DNA of 64,000 bases from Streptomyces sp. TSRI0107 (lineage in GTDB: Bacteria > Actinomycetota > Actinomycetes > Streptomycetales > Streptomycetaceae). The notes beneath the pieces are model-generated. The model searched no databases. It worked only from the letters and a program-made list of their open reading frames with translations, and was not told the origin of the DNA. Positions 42,477 to 50,636 of this stretch are shown piece by piece; position 1 is the first letter of the stretch, and every line of letters starts with the position of its first letter. The stretch covers positions 248,001 to 312,000 of the forward strand of contig NZ_LIVZ01000006.1 of NCBI RefSeq assembly GCF_001905845.1. The letters run 5' to 3'. The translations under genes and the position numbers were made by a program.

Positions 42477-42697
42477 CAACAGCCACCTCATAAAGAGGAG
42501 TAGGCCAGCCCCGCCCTCACCTCCCCTCACACCCCGCTCCCCCAGTTCACCCCCTGATCACCACCTGATCGCCCCCAACTCCTAACGTTTAACCGGCAAT
42601 TACCGCGCCAGAGGTGTGCAGATCGCGCTGTCGCGCCGATGCTTTTGGCATGAACCTGTTGCCCGATGGGCGGGTGACAGCCTCATGGAGGTGTGGG

Positions 42698-43150
42698 ATG
42701 CACCGCAGATTCGGCTCCGCACTGGCAACCTCAACTCTGGCCCTGGTCACCGTCGTCGGCGCTGCGAGTGCCGCCGGTGCCGCTCCCGCCGACAAGCAGC
42801 AGGTCCTGGCGAGCTGGACGCAGACCAGCGCGTCGAGTTACAGCGCGTGGGCGGCCGCGCGGGCCAACCAGGGTGCCTGGTCGGCGTACGGGTTCGACTG
42901 GTCCACCGACTACTGCTCCTCCTCGCCGGACAACCCCTTCGGCTTCCCCTTCTCCATGTCCTGCGCCCGCCACGACTTCGGGTACCGGAACTACAAGGCG
43001 GCCGGCACCTTCTCGGCGAACAAGGCGCGCCTCGACAGCGCCTTCTACGAGGACCTCAAGCGCGTCTGCAACAACTACGGCGGCTCCACCAAGACCGCCT
43101 GCAACAGCACCGCCTGGACCTACTACCAAGCCGTGCGCGCCTTCGGCTGA
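42698..43150 (+). CDS. Secreted bacterial phospholipase A2
   Basis: A 150-residue exported enzyme releasing fatty acid from the sn-2 position of phospholipids. The signal peptide (LATSTLALVTVVGAASAAGA) is followed by a mature domain of about 120 residues, the size of Streptomyces violaceoruber PLA2. The catalytic His92-Asp93 pair lies in CARHDFGYRNYK. Asp65-Tyr72 (FDWSTDYCSSSPDNPFGF) contribute the calcium site, and four cysteines suggest two disulfides. ATG 42698 follows GGAGG. It lies in the insert between afsS and afsK. Confidence 0.92.
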   Translation: MHRRFGSALATSTLALVTVVGAASAAGAAPADKQQVLASWTQTSASSYSAWAAARANQGAWSAYGFDWSTDYCSSSPDNPFGFPFSMSCARHDFGYRNYKAAGTFSANKARLDSAFYEDLKRVCNNYGGSTKTACNSTAWTYYQAVRAFG

Positions 43151-43525
43151 CCTGCACGCCGGCCTACAGCCCAGGTCCGCCCACGGGACGTCGGCCCGCC
43201 GTGCCGGCGTCCCGCAGTTCCCCCTTCACGGACCCACGCGATCAGGTCGTCCCCGGTCCGGGTGCAGGAGCAGACCGACGAGGTGGAGCTGGCGAAGGCG
43301 GTCGGCTTCGGTGACCTCACCTTCTTCGGCAAGGTCGGTTTCGGCGGCGGCGGTTCCTGTGCCACCGTCGGTCATCTCGCCGCCGCCATCGCCGCCGGCG
43401 CGGCCACCGTCGGGGTCGCCTGGCGGTCCCGGAAGCGGGGGTCGGGGCCCCGGCCGTGGACCGACACGAGCGTGCAGCTGCCGACGCCCGCCCAGTGACG
43501 CGGCCCTTCGGGCTGCTGCCGGCCC
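43151..43525 (+). other. Intergenic stretch with a doubtful small ORF
   Basis: Between the phospholipase and the chimeric relic. The only candidate is a 78-codon frame at 43262-43498 (MQEQTDEVELAKAVGFGDLT, then a hydrophobic stretch TVGHLAAAIAAGAATVGVAW). It has no clear ribosome-binding site and no family, so I cannot call it a gene. The flanking gene relic suggests degraded DNA. Confidence 0.3.
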
Positions 43526-43540
43526 GTCGACGAGATCGCC

Positions 43541-44164
43541 GTGCTCGCCCGCCGCTACATGCACGAGTACGGGGCGACGCGCGACCACCTCTACAACGTC
43601 GCCCTCGCCTGCCGCAACCGCGCCAACCAGAACCCGGCCGCCGTGATGTACGACCGTCCGCTGACCCGCGAGATGTACATGTCGGCCCGCTGGGTCAGCG
43701 AGCCGCTCTGCCTCTTCGACAACTGTCTGGAGACGGACGGGGCCCTGGCCTGTGTCGTCGTGGGTGCCGAGCGCGCCCGTGACTGCCGGCAGCGGCCCGT
43801 CTACGTCCACCACGGCATGGTCAACTACTGGAACGACGAGATGCCGTACGGCGAGGTCGCGCGGATGGCGCTCATGGGCGCGGCGGAGCGGATGAGCGCC
43901 CGGCGGGCCTACGACATCGGGCTGGTCTCCGAACTCACGGAGCCGCCCGGCGCGTTGGATGCCGCCGTCGCCCGTGCCGTCGTGCTCGCCGGGTATCCGA
44001 CCGAGGCCGTCCAGGGGACCGTGCGGGCCCTCTGGACGACCCGGGAGGCGTCGGTAGAGCGGGGGTTCGCGCAGGCTCCGCAGATGATCGCGCTGGGGAA
44101 CCTGCCGCCCGGCCGCCAGGCGGAGCTGTTCCGGGGCCGCCCGCGGGACCACCGCGTCCGGTGA
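43541..44164 (+). pseudogene. Chimeric relic: thiolase fragment fused to enoyl-CoA hydratase fragment
   Basis: One open frame joins two unrelated partial proteins. The first about 85 residues (MHEYGATRDHLYNVALACRN, LTREMYMSARWVSEPLCLFD, ETDGALACVVVGAERARD) match the middle of lipid-transfer/acetyl-CoA acetyltransferase-type thiolases. From about residue 105 (GEVARMALMGAAERMSARRA, IGLVSELTE, GYPTEAVQGTVRALW) the match is the C-terminal half of an enoyl-CoA hydratase. Both active sites are missing. An in-frame deletion spanning two neighbouring beta-oxidation genes explains it. It might still be translated. Confidence 0.75.
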
Positions 44165-44198
44165 GCCGGAAGCGAAGACCCGGAAGCCGGAAAGCGGG

Positions 44199-44747
44199 CT
44201 ACACCGTCGTGCGCGTCACGTCCTCCAGCTCGCAGCTGCTGCCGCTGCCGTCGCCGTCCGCGGGGACGTAGACGGCGGTGACGTCGAGGGTTTCGGTGTT
44301 GCCGGCGGAGACGTACGGGATGGTGGACTCGCTGGTGCGCACCAGGGTGCCGTTGGGGTCCTTGAAGGTGACGCTGAACTCGTAGGTGTACGTCTGGCTC
44401 GCGCTGGGGTTGGTGGCGCTGACCCGGGCGACGATGCCGCGGGTCTCGTCGTATGCGCAGCTCTCGAGCTTGACCTCCTTGGAGGCGTCGACCGAGCCCG
44501 AGCGTCCGCTGTCGCCGGTCTCGTCGCTGCCCGGCGTGGAGCCGGTGGAGCCGGTGGTGGAGCCGTAGCCGGAGTCGTAGTCGTCATCGTCGTCGTAGTG
44601 GCTGCCGCCGGTGGTGCCGCCCGACGTGCTGGAGGAGCTGGACGAGCCGGAGTTGTCGCAGCCGCCGCCGCTGGAGTGGCGGGCGCCGGTCAGGGCGACG
44701 ACCACGCCGACGAAGACGGCGACGGCGCGGACATGGCGAAGCTTCAT
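44199..44747 (-). CDS. Secreted hypothetical protein with Ser/Gly/Asp-rich linker
   Basis: A 182-residue protein: signal-like N terminus (VRAVAVFVGVVVALTGA), a low-complexity Ser/Gly/Thr/Asp linker (about 30-85, including DDDDD), then a beta-sandwich-like domain of about 95 residues with two cysteines (LESCAYDE and SSCELED). FxxCDN-type lipidation is not clear (GGGCDNS lies 10 residues past the hydrophobic core). It lies next to afsK, as a small secreted protein does in S. coelicolor. Function unknown. Confidence 0.75.
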   Translation of the reverse strand: MKLRHVRAVAVFVGVVVALTGARHSSGGGCDNSGSSSSSSTSGGTTGGSHYDDDDDYDSGYGSTTGSTGSTPGSDETGDSGRSGSVDASKEVKLESCAYDETRGIVARVSATNPSASQTYTYEFSVTFKDPNGTLVRTSESTIPYVSAGNTETLDVTAVYVPADGDGSGSSCELEDVTRTTV

Positions 44748-44971
44748 GCGGTGTGATCCCCCGTGCTGATCAAAGATGATTTCGCTGGCATGCGGCTTTC
44801 TGGCATGCGCGCGTCAGACTAGCGCAGCTCGCCTGGCGGCTCTCGCTCACCGGGCGTAGCGTCGGGTGTGAGCGCGGTGAAGGAGTCTCCACACGCTCAC
44901 CGAGAGCGACGGCCGCCGTCTGGATCCCCTTCCGTGCGCCCGGTACGACGGCCGTCCCCGGTTCCTGGTTC

Positions 44972-47374
44972 TCAGGCGGTGCGGGCCGTGCCCGTGCCCT
45001 TCTCCGCGTCCAGCGCGTAGACGCAGCGGTCCTTGCTGCAGGCGTAGACGATGCCGTCCTTGACCACCGGGGAGCCGGTGATCTCGCCACCGGTCGCAAG
45101 CTTCCAGCGCAGCCGGCCGTCGTCGGCCTTCAGCGTGTACAGCAGGTGGTCGGTGGAGCCGAAGTGGATCCGGCCCTCGGCGACGGCGGGCGCGCCGACG
45201 ATCTCGCCGCCCGCCTGGAACCGCCACTTGGGCGTGCCGGTGACCGCGTCCAGCGTGTACAGGCCGGTGCCGCTGCCGACGTGGACGTGGCCGGCGGCGA
45301 CCAGGACCGGTTCGACGGAGGCGCGGGACTCGGTGGCGATGCGCCAGCGGTCGCGGCCGTCGGTGGCGTCGAGGGCGTACACCGTGCCGAGATAGTCGGC
45401 GAGGTAGACACCGCCGCCGGTGACCGCGGGGCCGGGCGCGAAGGCGGGCGGGGAGAGGAAGACGGCCGGCGCCTCGAAGTGCCAGCGGACGCGGCCGGTC
45501 GCGACGTCGACGGCGAGGACGCGGGTGCCCGCGGAGACGTAGACGTAGCCGTCGGGCGCGGGGGCGACCCGTACGGGTACGCCGCCGCAGGAGGCCGCGT
45601 CGCCGATCGGGTACGACCAGCGCTCGTCGCCGGTGCGGGCGTCGAGGGCGCGCAGCCGGGCGTCCTGCCACACGTACACCGTGCCGTCGTGCAGGGCCGG
45701 GCCCGCCTCGGGGGACTCGAAGTCGGTCTGGCAGCCGGTGATCTCCCACAGCTTGCGGCCGTTCACGGCCTCCCAGGCCTGGACGCCGCCGCCGCGGGTG
45801 CCGGTGACGACGGTGCCCCGGTCCGCCTTGAGGGAGTACACCCAGGCGTCCGTGGACAGCCGCCACAGGTCGGTGCCCTCGCGGGCGTCCAGGGCGAACA
45901 GGGTGGGGCCGTCGGAGGCGTGGATACGGCCGTCGGCGACCGCCATGGACCAGGCGACGTCCCGGGTCTTGAAGCGGCGGCGGCCGGTGGCCACGTCCAG
46001 GGCGTGCACTTCGAAGGAGGTGACGTAGACGAGGTCGCCGCCGACGGCCGGGGTGCCCCAGACGTCGTTCGACATGCGGAAACGCCAGGGGCGCCAGCCC
46101 GTGGCCGATGGCTCCGGCGGGGCGGTGGGCGCCGGCGGCGCGGTCACGGCGGGGTCGGCGCCGTTGACGCCGGGGCGCGGCTTGGACCAGGAGGCGGCGA
46201 GGCCGGCCTCCGGCGGGGGCGCCTTGACGGCGGCGGCCCGGGCGTCGGCGACGCGCGGGCCGGGCCCGATGGGCACGGCGGCGCCGGCCAGCCGGACGGG
46301 CCCGCTGTCGTGGGAGCCGACCGACACGGGCGACGGGACGGCGGGGGCGGGGACGGCCGGCGCGGGCACGACGGGGTCGTGGGACGGCGGGGGCGGTACG
46401 GCGGCCATGCCGCCGTGTCCGGCGCCGTGGCCGGCGGGCCCGGCGGAGTACCCGCCGGTGGCGGGCTTGGCGGCGGGCCGGCCGCCGCGGCGGGTCTCGA
46501 TGAGGGTGACGGCCTTCTCCGGCAGCCAGGCGGAGGCGGTGCCGCTGTCGTCGGAGCCGGAGCCGAACAGGTGCGGGGCGAGCTGGGCCTGGAGGTCGGC
46601 GGGGGTGGGGCGGGCCGTCGGGTCCATCTGCATACAGGACTCGATCAGCGGGCGCAGCTCGTCCGGGAGGCCTTCGAGGTCGGGGCCTTCGCGGAGCAGC
46701 ATGAAGACGGTCTCGACGGGGTTGGCACCGTGGAAGGGCGGGTGGCCGGTGGCGGCGAAGACGAGGGTGGAGCCGAGGGAGAAGACGTCGGAGGCGCCCG
46801 TCACGCTGCGGGAGTCCTTGGCCTGCTCGGGGGACATGTAGGCGGGCGTGCCGACGGCGACGTTCGTCATCGTCAAACGCGTGTTCGAAACGCCGGAGGC
46901 GATACCGAAGTCGATCACCCGCGGGCCGTCCTCGACGACCAGCACGTTCGACGGCTTGAGGTCACGGTGGACCAGCCCGGCGCCGTGGATCGACTGAAGC
47001 GCCTCCGCGACGCCCGCCGCCAGCCAGCGCACCGCCTGGGCGGGCAGCGGACCGCAGTCGTTCACTATCTCTTCGAGGGAGGGCGCGGGCACGTACGCGG
47101 TGGCCAGCCACGGCACCGCCGCGCGCGGGTCGGCGTCGACCACGGCCGCCGTGTAGAAGCCGGAGACCGCGCGGGCCGCCTCCACCTCGCGGGTGAAGCG
47201 GACGCGGAACAGCTGGTCCTCGGCCAGCTCGGTGCGGACCGTCTTGATCGCCACGCGCCGCCCGGAAGCCGAGCGCGCGAGATAGACCAGCCCCATGCCG
47301 CCGGCCCCCAGCCGTCCCAGCACCTCGAACGGCCCGATCCGCCGCGGATCGTGCTGCGTCAGCTGATCCACCAC
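44972..47374 (-). CDS. afsK: Serine/threonine kinase AfsK
   Basis: An 800-residue kinase that phosphorylates AfsR and the polarity protein DivIVA in Streptomyces. Residues about 15-275 are the kinase domain: LGAGGMGLVYLAR, VAIKTVR (Lys44), HRDLKPSNVLV, DFGIASG and GTPAYMSPEQAK. A Pro/Ala-rich linker (about 280-420) leads to a C-terminal PQQ-type beta-propeller (blades such as VYVWQDARLRALDARTGDER and YACSKDRCVYALDA). No membrane segment is seen, matching AfsK, which is loosely membrane-attached. The GTG at 47374 gives VVDQLTQHDPRRIG; length matches S. coelicolor AfsK (799). GGGGAGG lies upstream. Confidence 0.93.
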   Translation of the reverse strand: MVDQLTQHDPRRIGPFEVLGRLGAGGMGLVYLARSASGRRVAIKTVRTELAEDQLFRVRFTREVEAARAVSGFYTAAVVDADPRAAVPWLATAYVPAPSLEEIVNDCGPLPAQAVRWLAAGVAEALQSIHGAGLVHRDLKPSNVLVVEDGPRVIDFGIASGVSNTRLTMTNVAVGTPAYMSPEQAKDSRSVTGASDVFSLGSTLVFAATGHPPFHGANPVETVFMLLREGPDLEGLPDELRPLIESCMQMDPTARPTPADLQAQLAPHLFGSGSDDSGTASAWLPEKAVTLIETRRGGRPAAKPATGGYSAGPAGHGAGHGGMAAVPPPPSHDPVVPAPAVPAPAVPSPVSVGSHDSGPVRLAGAAVPIGPGPRVADARAAAVKAPPPEAGLAASWSKPRPGVNGADPAVTAPPAPTAPPEPSATGWRPWRFRMSNDVWGTPAVGGDLVYVTSFEVHALDVATGRRRFKTRDVAWSMAVADGRIHASDGPTLFALDAREGTDLWRLSTDAWVYSLKADRGTVVTGTRGGGVQAWEAVNGRKLWEITGCQTDFESPEAGPALHDGTVYVWQDARLRALDARTGDERWSYPIGDAASCGGVPVRVAPAPDGYVYVSAGTRVLAVDVATGRVRWHFEAPAVFLSPPAFAPGPAVTGGGVYLADYLGTVYALDATDGRDRWRIATESRASVEPVLVAAGHVHVGSGTGLYTLDAVTGTPKWRFQAGGEIVGAPAVAEGRIHFGSTDHLLYTLKADDGRLRWKLATGGEITGSPVVKDGIVYACSKDRCVYALDAEKGTGTARTA

Positions 47375-47504
47375 TTGCCTGCCACCTCCCCGTACGGGCC
47401 GCGTCACCCACATATGTACGCGACCCCGTGCAGCGTCTCACCACCGCACCGCCATGGCGGCACGCACCCCGATTCTTCCTGGCCGGGGCGCTGGTTGCGA
47501 ACCC

Positions 47505-47527
47505 GGTGAGAAACGGGGTGTCTCACC
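47505..47527. promoter_or_regulatory. Inverted repeat upstream of afsK
   Basis: GGTGAGA (47505-47511) and TCTCACC (47521-47527) form a perfect 7-bp inverted repeat with a 9-base centre in the kbpA-afsK gap, 131 bases before the afsK start. It may be an operator or the end of the kbpA transcript. Confidence 0.45.
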
Positions 47528-47573
47528 TTATATCGCCGCAATCAGGCGGCTGATCAGCGTGGGAGCGGCCTGA

Positions 47574-48308
47574 TCAGCGCTGGAGCAGCGCGAACGAGGC
47601 CCCCTGGTCGTCCGTGACGAGGACCACCGTGCCGTACGACGCCTCGAAGGGGCCCGCCTGCACCCGGCCGCCGAGCCGGACCACCTCCGCGAGCGCGGCC
47701 TCGCAGTCGTCCACCCGGAAGTGGACGACGAAGTGCGGCGGCATCTGGGCGGGGAAGACGTCGGTGAGCGGGGCGCGGCCGAAGTCGGGCTCGGCCTCCG
47801 GTCCGAACAGGGCGTCGTGGAAGAGACCGCCGTAGAAGGTGTTGGCGGCGGCGGTGTCACGGGCGTACAGCTGCGCCCAGACGAACGTGCCGGGTTCGTG
47901 GCGGCGCCCGAAGCCGTGGTGGCTGCCGGGCTGCCACAGGCCGAAGACGGCGCCCTCGGGGTCGGTGGCGAGCGCGGCGACGCCGAGTTCGCCGACCGGC
48001 ATCGGGGCGGTCACGACCTGGCCGCCGGCCGCCAGGATCCGCCGGGACAGGGCCTCGGCGTCCGGGGTGGCGAAGTACACCGTCCACACGGTGGGCAGCC
48101 GCCCGTCCGCCTTCTGCGCCAGCGCGGCGACCGGCTCGCCCTCGGAGCGTGCCCGGACCGTGCCGCCGTACGACTCCTCGAAGGTCCACCCGAAGAGATC
48201 ACCGTAGAACCGCTTGCCCGCCTCCACGTCGGCGAGCTGGGCGTCCACCCAGCAGGGGACGCCCTCCGGGTACGCCTCTTCACGAGCAGATGCCCTGTTT
48301 TCGGCCAT
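47574..48308 (-). CDS. kbpA: VOC-family protein, AfsK-inhibitor KbpA
   Basis: A 244-residue protein of two glyoxalase/bleomycin-resistance (VOC) domains, each opening with the family pattern (PCWVDAQLADVEAGKRFYGD and GTFVWAQLYARDTAAANTFY). It sits immediately upstream of afsK on the same strand. That is the position of kbpA, whose product binds unphosphorylated AfsK and blocks its autophosphorylation. Size and context fit. The VOC fold offers no clear metal-ligand set, consistent with a binding role. The name rests on synteny. Confidence 0.85.
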   Translation of the reverse strand: MAENRASAREEAYPEGVPCWVDAQLADVEAGKRFYGDLFGWTFEESYGGTVRARSEGEPVAALAQKADGRLPTVWTVYFATPDAEALSRRILAAGGQVVTAPMPVGELGVAALATDPEGAVFGLWQPGSHHGFGRRHEPGTFVWAQLYARDTAAANTFYGGLFHDALFGPEAEPDFGRAPLTDVFPAQMPPHFVVHFRVDDCEAALAEVVRLGGRVQAGPFEASYGTVVLVTDDQGASFALLQR

Positions 48309-48430
48309 GCAGTCAAACTAACGGCGACTTGCGCACCCCGCCCACCAGGGACACCACGCTCCGATCTCCCTCGCACCCCATTTGCAGTCGGCCGAATCGC
48401 GCTCCCATCACCCCTCGGTAAGCTGACGAC

Positions 48431-49078
48431 ATGACAGGACAAGTGCGTACCGTCGACGGCCGGGTGGCCGGTCGGCGTGGGCAGGCGACCCGGCAGAAGC
48501 TGCTCGACTGCCTCAGCGAGATGCTCAGCTCCTCCCCCTACCGGGACGTCAAGGTCATCGATGTCGCCCGGAAGGCGGGGACTTCGCCCGCGACCTTCTA
48601 CCAGTACTTCCCGGACGTCGAGGGCGCCGTCCTGGAGATCGCCGAGCAAATGGCCGCCGAGAGCGCCGGGTTGACCGAGCTGGTCGAGGGACGCAACTGG
48701 GTCGGCAAGGCGGGCTGGCAGACCGCGCAGGAACTCGTCGACGGCTTCCTGGAGTTCTGGCGCCGCAACGACGCGATCCTGCGCGTGGTCGACCTCGGCG
48801 CGGCCGAGGGCGACAAGCGCTTCTACAAGCTCCGCATGAAGATCCTGAACTCGGTGAACAACTCCCTCGCGGACGCGGTCACCCAGCTCCAGGCCAAGGG
48901 CAAGGTCGACAAGGACGTGAACCCGGCCGCGATCGCCGGCTCGATCGTCGCCATGCTCGCCGCGGTCGCCTCGCACCAGAAGGGCTTCACGTCCTGGGGT
49001 GTGAAGCAGGCCGAACTCAAGCCGAATCTCGCCCTGTTGGTCCACCTGGGCATCACGGGCAAGAAGCCCACGAAGTAA
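48431..49078 (+). CDS. TetR-family transcriptional regulator
   Basis: A 215-residue regulator with the TetR helix-turn-helix (ATRQKLLDCLSEMLSSSPYR, DVKVIDVARKAGTSPATFYQ, YFPDVEGAVLEIAEQM) and a helical ligand domain. It is divergent from kbpA with a 122-base gap, and a TetR gene is known beside kbpA-afsK in S. coelicolor (SCO4421). It could control the afsK/kbpA pair. Ligand unknown. Confidence 0.9.
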   Translation: MTGQVRTVDGRVAGRRGQATRQKLLDCLSEMLSSSPYRDVKVIDVARKAGTSPATFYQYFPDVEGAVLEIAEQMAAESAGLTELVEGRNWVGKAGWQTAQELVDGFLEFWRRNDAILRVVDLGAAEGDKRFYKLRMKILNSVNNSLADAVTQLQAKGKVDKDVNPAAIAGSIVAMLAAVASHQKGFTSWGVKQAELKPNLALLVHLGITGKKPTK

Positions 49079-49130
49079 CCCGGCCGCACCCCCACGTCTT
49101 GTCAGGCGCCCGGAAGGGGCGCGGGGGAAG

Positions 49131-49583
49131 CTACGCCGGCAGCGGCCGGTCCTTCACCACGTGCTTCATCACCAGCGTGGACGTCAGCCGCTGCACACCC
49201 GGCAGCGTCGCCAGCCGCTCGTCGTAGAGCCGCTGGAAGGCGGCGAGGTCGGCGGTGGCCACCCGCAGCAGATAGTCCGGGTCGCCGAAGAGCCGCTGTG
49301 CCTCCAGTACGTGTTCCACCTCGCTGACCGCCCGCTCGAACTCGGCGACGGTGTCCCGGTCCTCCTGGCGCATGGAGACGAAGACCAGCGCCTCGAAGGT
49401 CAGCCCGACGGCCGCGGGCTCCACGACGGCCCGGTAGCCGCTGATCGCCCCCGCCCGCTCCAGCTCGCGCAGCCGCCGGTGGCAGGGCGAGACGCTGAGC
49501 CGCACCCGCCCGGCCAGCTCGGTCACGGTCAGCCGCCCGTCCTGCTGCAGCTCGGCAAGAATCTTCCGGTCCACGTCGTCCAT
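49131..49583 (-). CDS. Lrp/AsnC-family transcriptional regulator
   Basis: A 150-residue regulator: helix-turn-helix at 2-60 (MDDVDRKILAELQQDGRLTV, TELAGRVRLSVSPCHRRLRE) and the RAM/AsnC effector domain (VSEVEHVLEAQRLFGDPDYL). It is divergent from a LysE exporter gene starting 82 bases away, the classical arrangement in which an Lrp protein senses an amino acid and switches on its exporter. Confidence 0.92.
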   Translation of the reverse strand: MDDVDRKILAELQQDGRLTVTELAGRVRLSVSPCHRRLRELERAGAISGYRAVVEPAAVGLTFEALVFVSMRQEDRDTVAEFERAVSEVEHVLEAQRLFGDPDYLLRVATADLAAFQRLYDERLATLPGVQRLTSTLVMKHVVKDRPLPA

Positions 49584-49665
49584 GAGGGAAATCTTGCCCC
49601 AGAGTGCGAGTGACCGGGAAAAGATCGGGAACACTTTCGGGCCATTCCCGCCTAATCTCGCCGGC

Positions 49666-50301
49666 ATGGACACCGGAACGCTGCTCTCCTTCCTCGCCCT
49701 GGACCTGCTGCTGGTCTGCGTACCGGGCGCCGACTGGGCGTTCGCGATCTCCGCCGGACTGCGCGACCGCTCCCCCGTCCCGGCGGTCGCGGGCCTGGTC
49801 ACCGGCTACGCCCTGCACACCGTCCTCGCGGCGGCGGGCCTCGCCGTACTGGTCGCGGGGTCGCCCGCGCTGCTCACCGCGCTGACGGTGGCGGGGGCGG
49901 CGTATCTGGTGTGGCTGGGCTGGGGCGTGCTGCGGCGGCCGGGCGTACCGGGCGCGCAGGGCACGGCGGGCACGGAGCCGGTCACGACGAGCAGTCGCCG
50001 GGTCTTCCTGCGGGGCGCGGCGATCAGCGGCCTCAACCCGAAGGGCCTGCTGCTGTACCTGTCCGTCCTGCCGCAGTTCCTCACCCTGGAGGGCGCCCAC
50101 CTGCCCGTGCCGGTGCAGACCACCGCGCTCGGCCTGCTGCACATGGCGGCGTGCGCCGCCGTCTACCTCACGGTCGGCCTGCTGGCCCGCGCGGTCCTCG
50201 GCGCCCGCCCGGCCGCCGCCCGCGCGGTCACCCGGACGTCCGGGGCGGCGATGCTGGGGATCGGCGCGTTTTTGCTGGTGCAGCGGCTGGCGACGTTCTA
50301 G
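49666..50301 (+). CDS. LysE-family amino-acid exporter
   Basis: A 211-residue membrane protein with about six hydrophobic segments. It has the LysE/RhtB hallmarks: LLLVCVPGADWAFAISAGLR and the FLRGAAISGLNPKGLLLYLS segment. Substrate is likely an amino acid, matching the divergent AsnC-type regulator. Its TAG stop (50299-50301) lies inside the terminal inverted repeat of a MITE-like element, so the insertion may have trimmed or rewritten the C terminus. Confidence 0.9.
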   Translation: MDTGTLLSFLALDLLLVCVPGADWAFAISAGLRDRSPVPAVAGLVTGYALHTVLAAAGLAVLVAGSPALLTALTVAGAAYLVWLGWGVLRRPGVPGAQGTAGTEPVTTSSRRVFLRGAAISGLNPKGLLLYLSVLPQFLTLEGAHLPVPVQTTALGLLHMAACAAVYLTVGLLARAVLGARPAAARAVTRTSGAAMLGIGAFLLVQRLATF

Positions 50302-50502
50302 GGGGTGTCTCGTCGATCAGGCCGGATCAGGGAGCGGCGTCTGGTGCCGTGCATCGCAAGGCGGAGGAGGGAGCCGATGCGATGGGGGTCCCCCCTGCTC
50401 GAGCGGAGCCGAGAGCTTGGGGGAATCGGGGACCGACGACAACGCGGCGAGGCGCGGTGCCAGGCGCCGCGAGCCCGGCATGATCGGCGAGACACCCCCT
50501 AG
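50298..50502. mobile_element. MITE-like element, 205 bp
   Basis: CTAGGGGGTGTCTCG opens the element at 50298 and CGAGACACCCCCTAG closes it at 50502. Similarity of the ends continues inward for about 55 bases (CGATCA, GCCGG, then GGCGT/CCTGG). There is no ORF; the middle holds a GGGGGTCCCCCC hairpin and AGCCGAGAG motif frequent in Streptomyces intergenic repeats. CTAG at both ends may be part of the inverted repeat or a target duplication. Confidence 0.75.
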
Positions 50503-50518
50503 GTTCTGTCGTCGAATG

Positions 50519-50617
50519 TCAGACCCGCATCAGGAGTGGTGCGAGGGCGACGGCTGCTTCGTAGGACTCGGCGGTCTTGTCGTAGCGGGTGGCGATCCCG
50601 CACCACGCCGTCACGGA
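50519..50617 (-). pseudogene. IS5-family transposase C-terminal remnant
   Basis: The last 32 codons of a transposase survive on the minus strand: GIATRYDKTAESYEAAVALA, then PLLMRV and TGA. ATRYDKTAESY is the conserved C terminus of IS5-family DDE transposases in Streptomyces. An in-frame stop lies directly upstream (50618-50620), and the DDE core is missing. The 335-base gap 50302-50636 holds only this and the MITE. Confidence 0.85.
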
Positions 50618-50636
50618 TCAGGCGGCACCCAAACCT

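Noticed and set aside
41743..42585. 280-codon frame through the long palindrome
   Set aside because: The frame arises from the GC-rich inverted repeat and encodes low-complexity Pro/Arg/Gly sequence without a ribosome-binding site.
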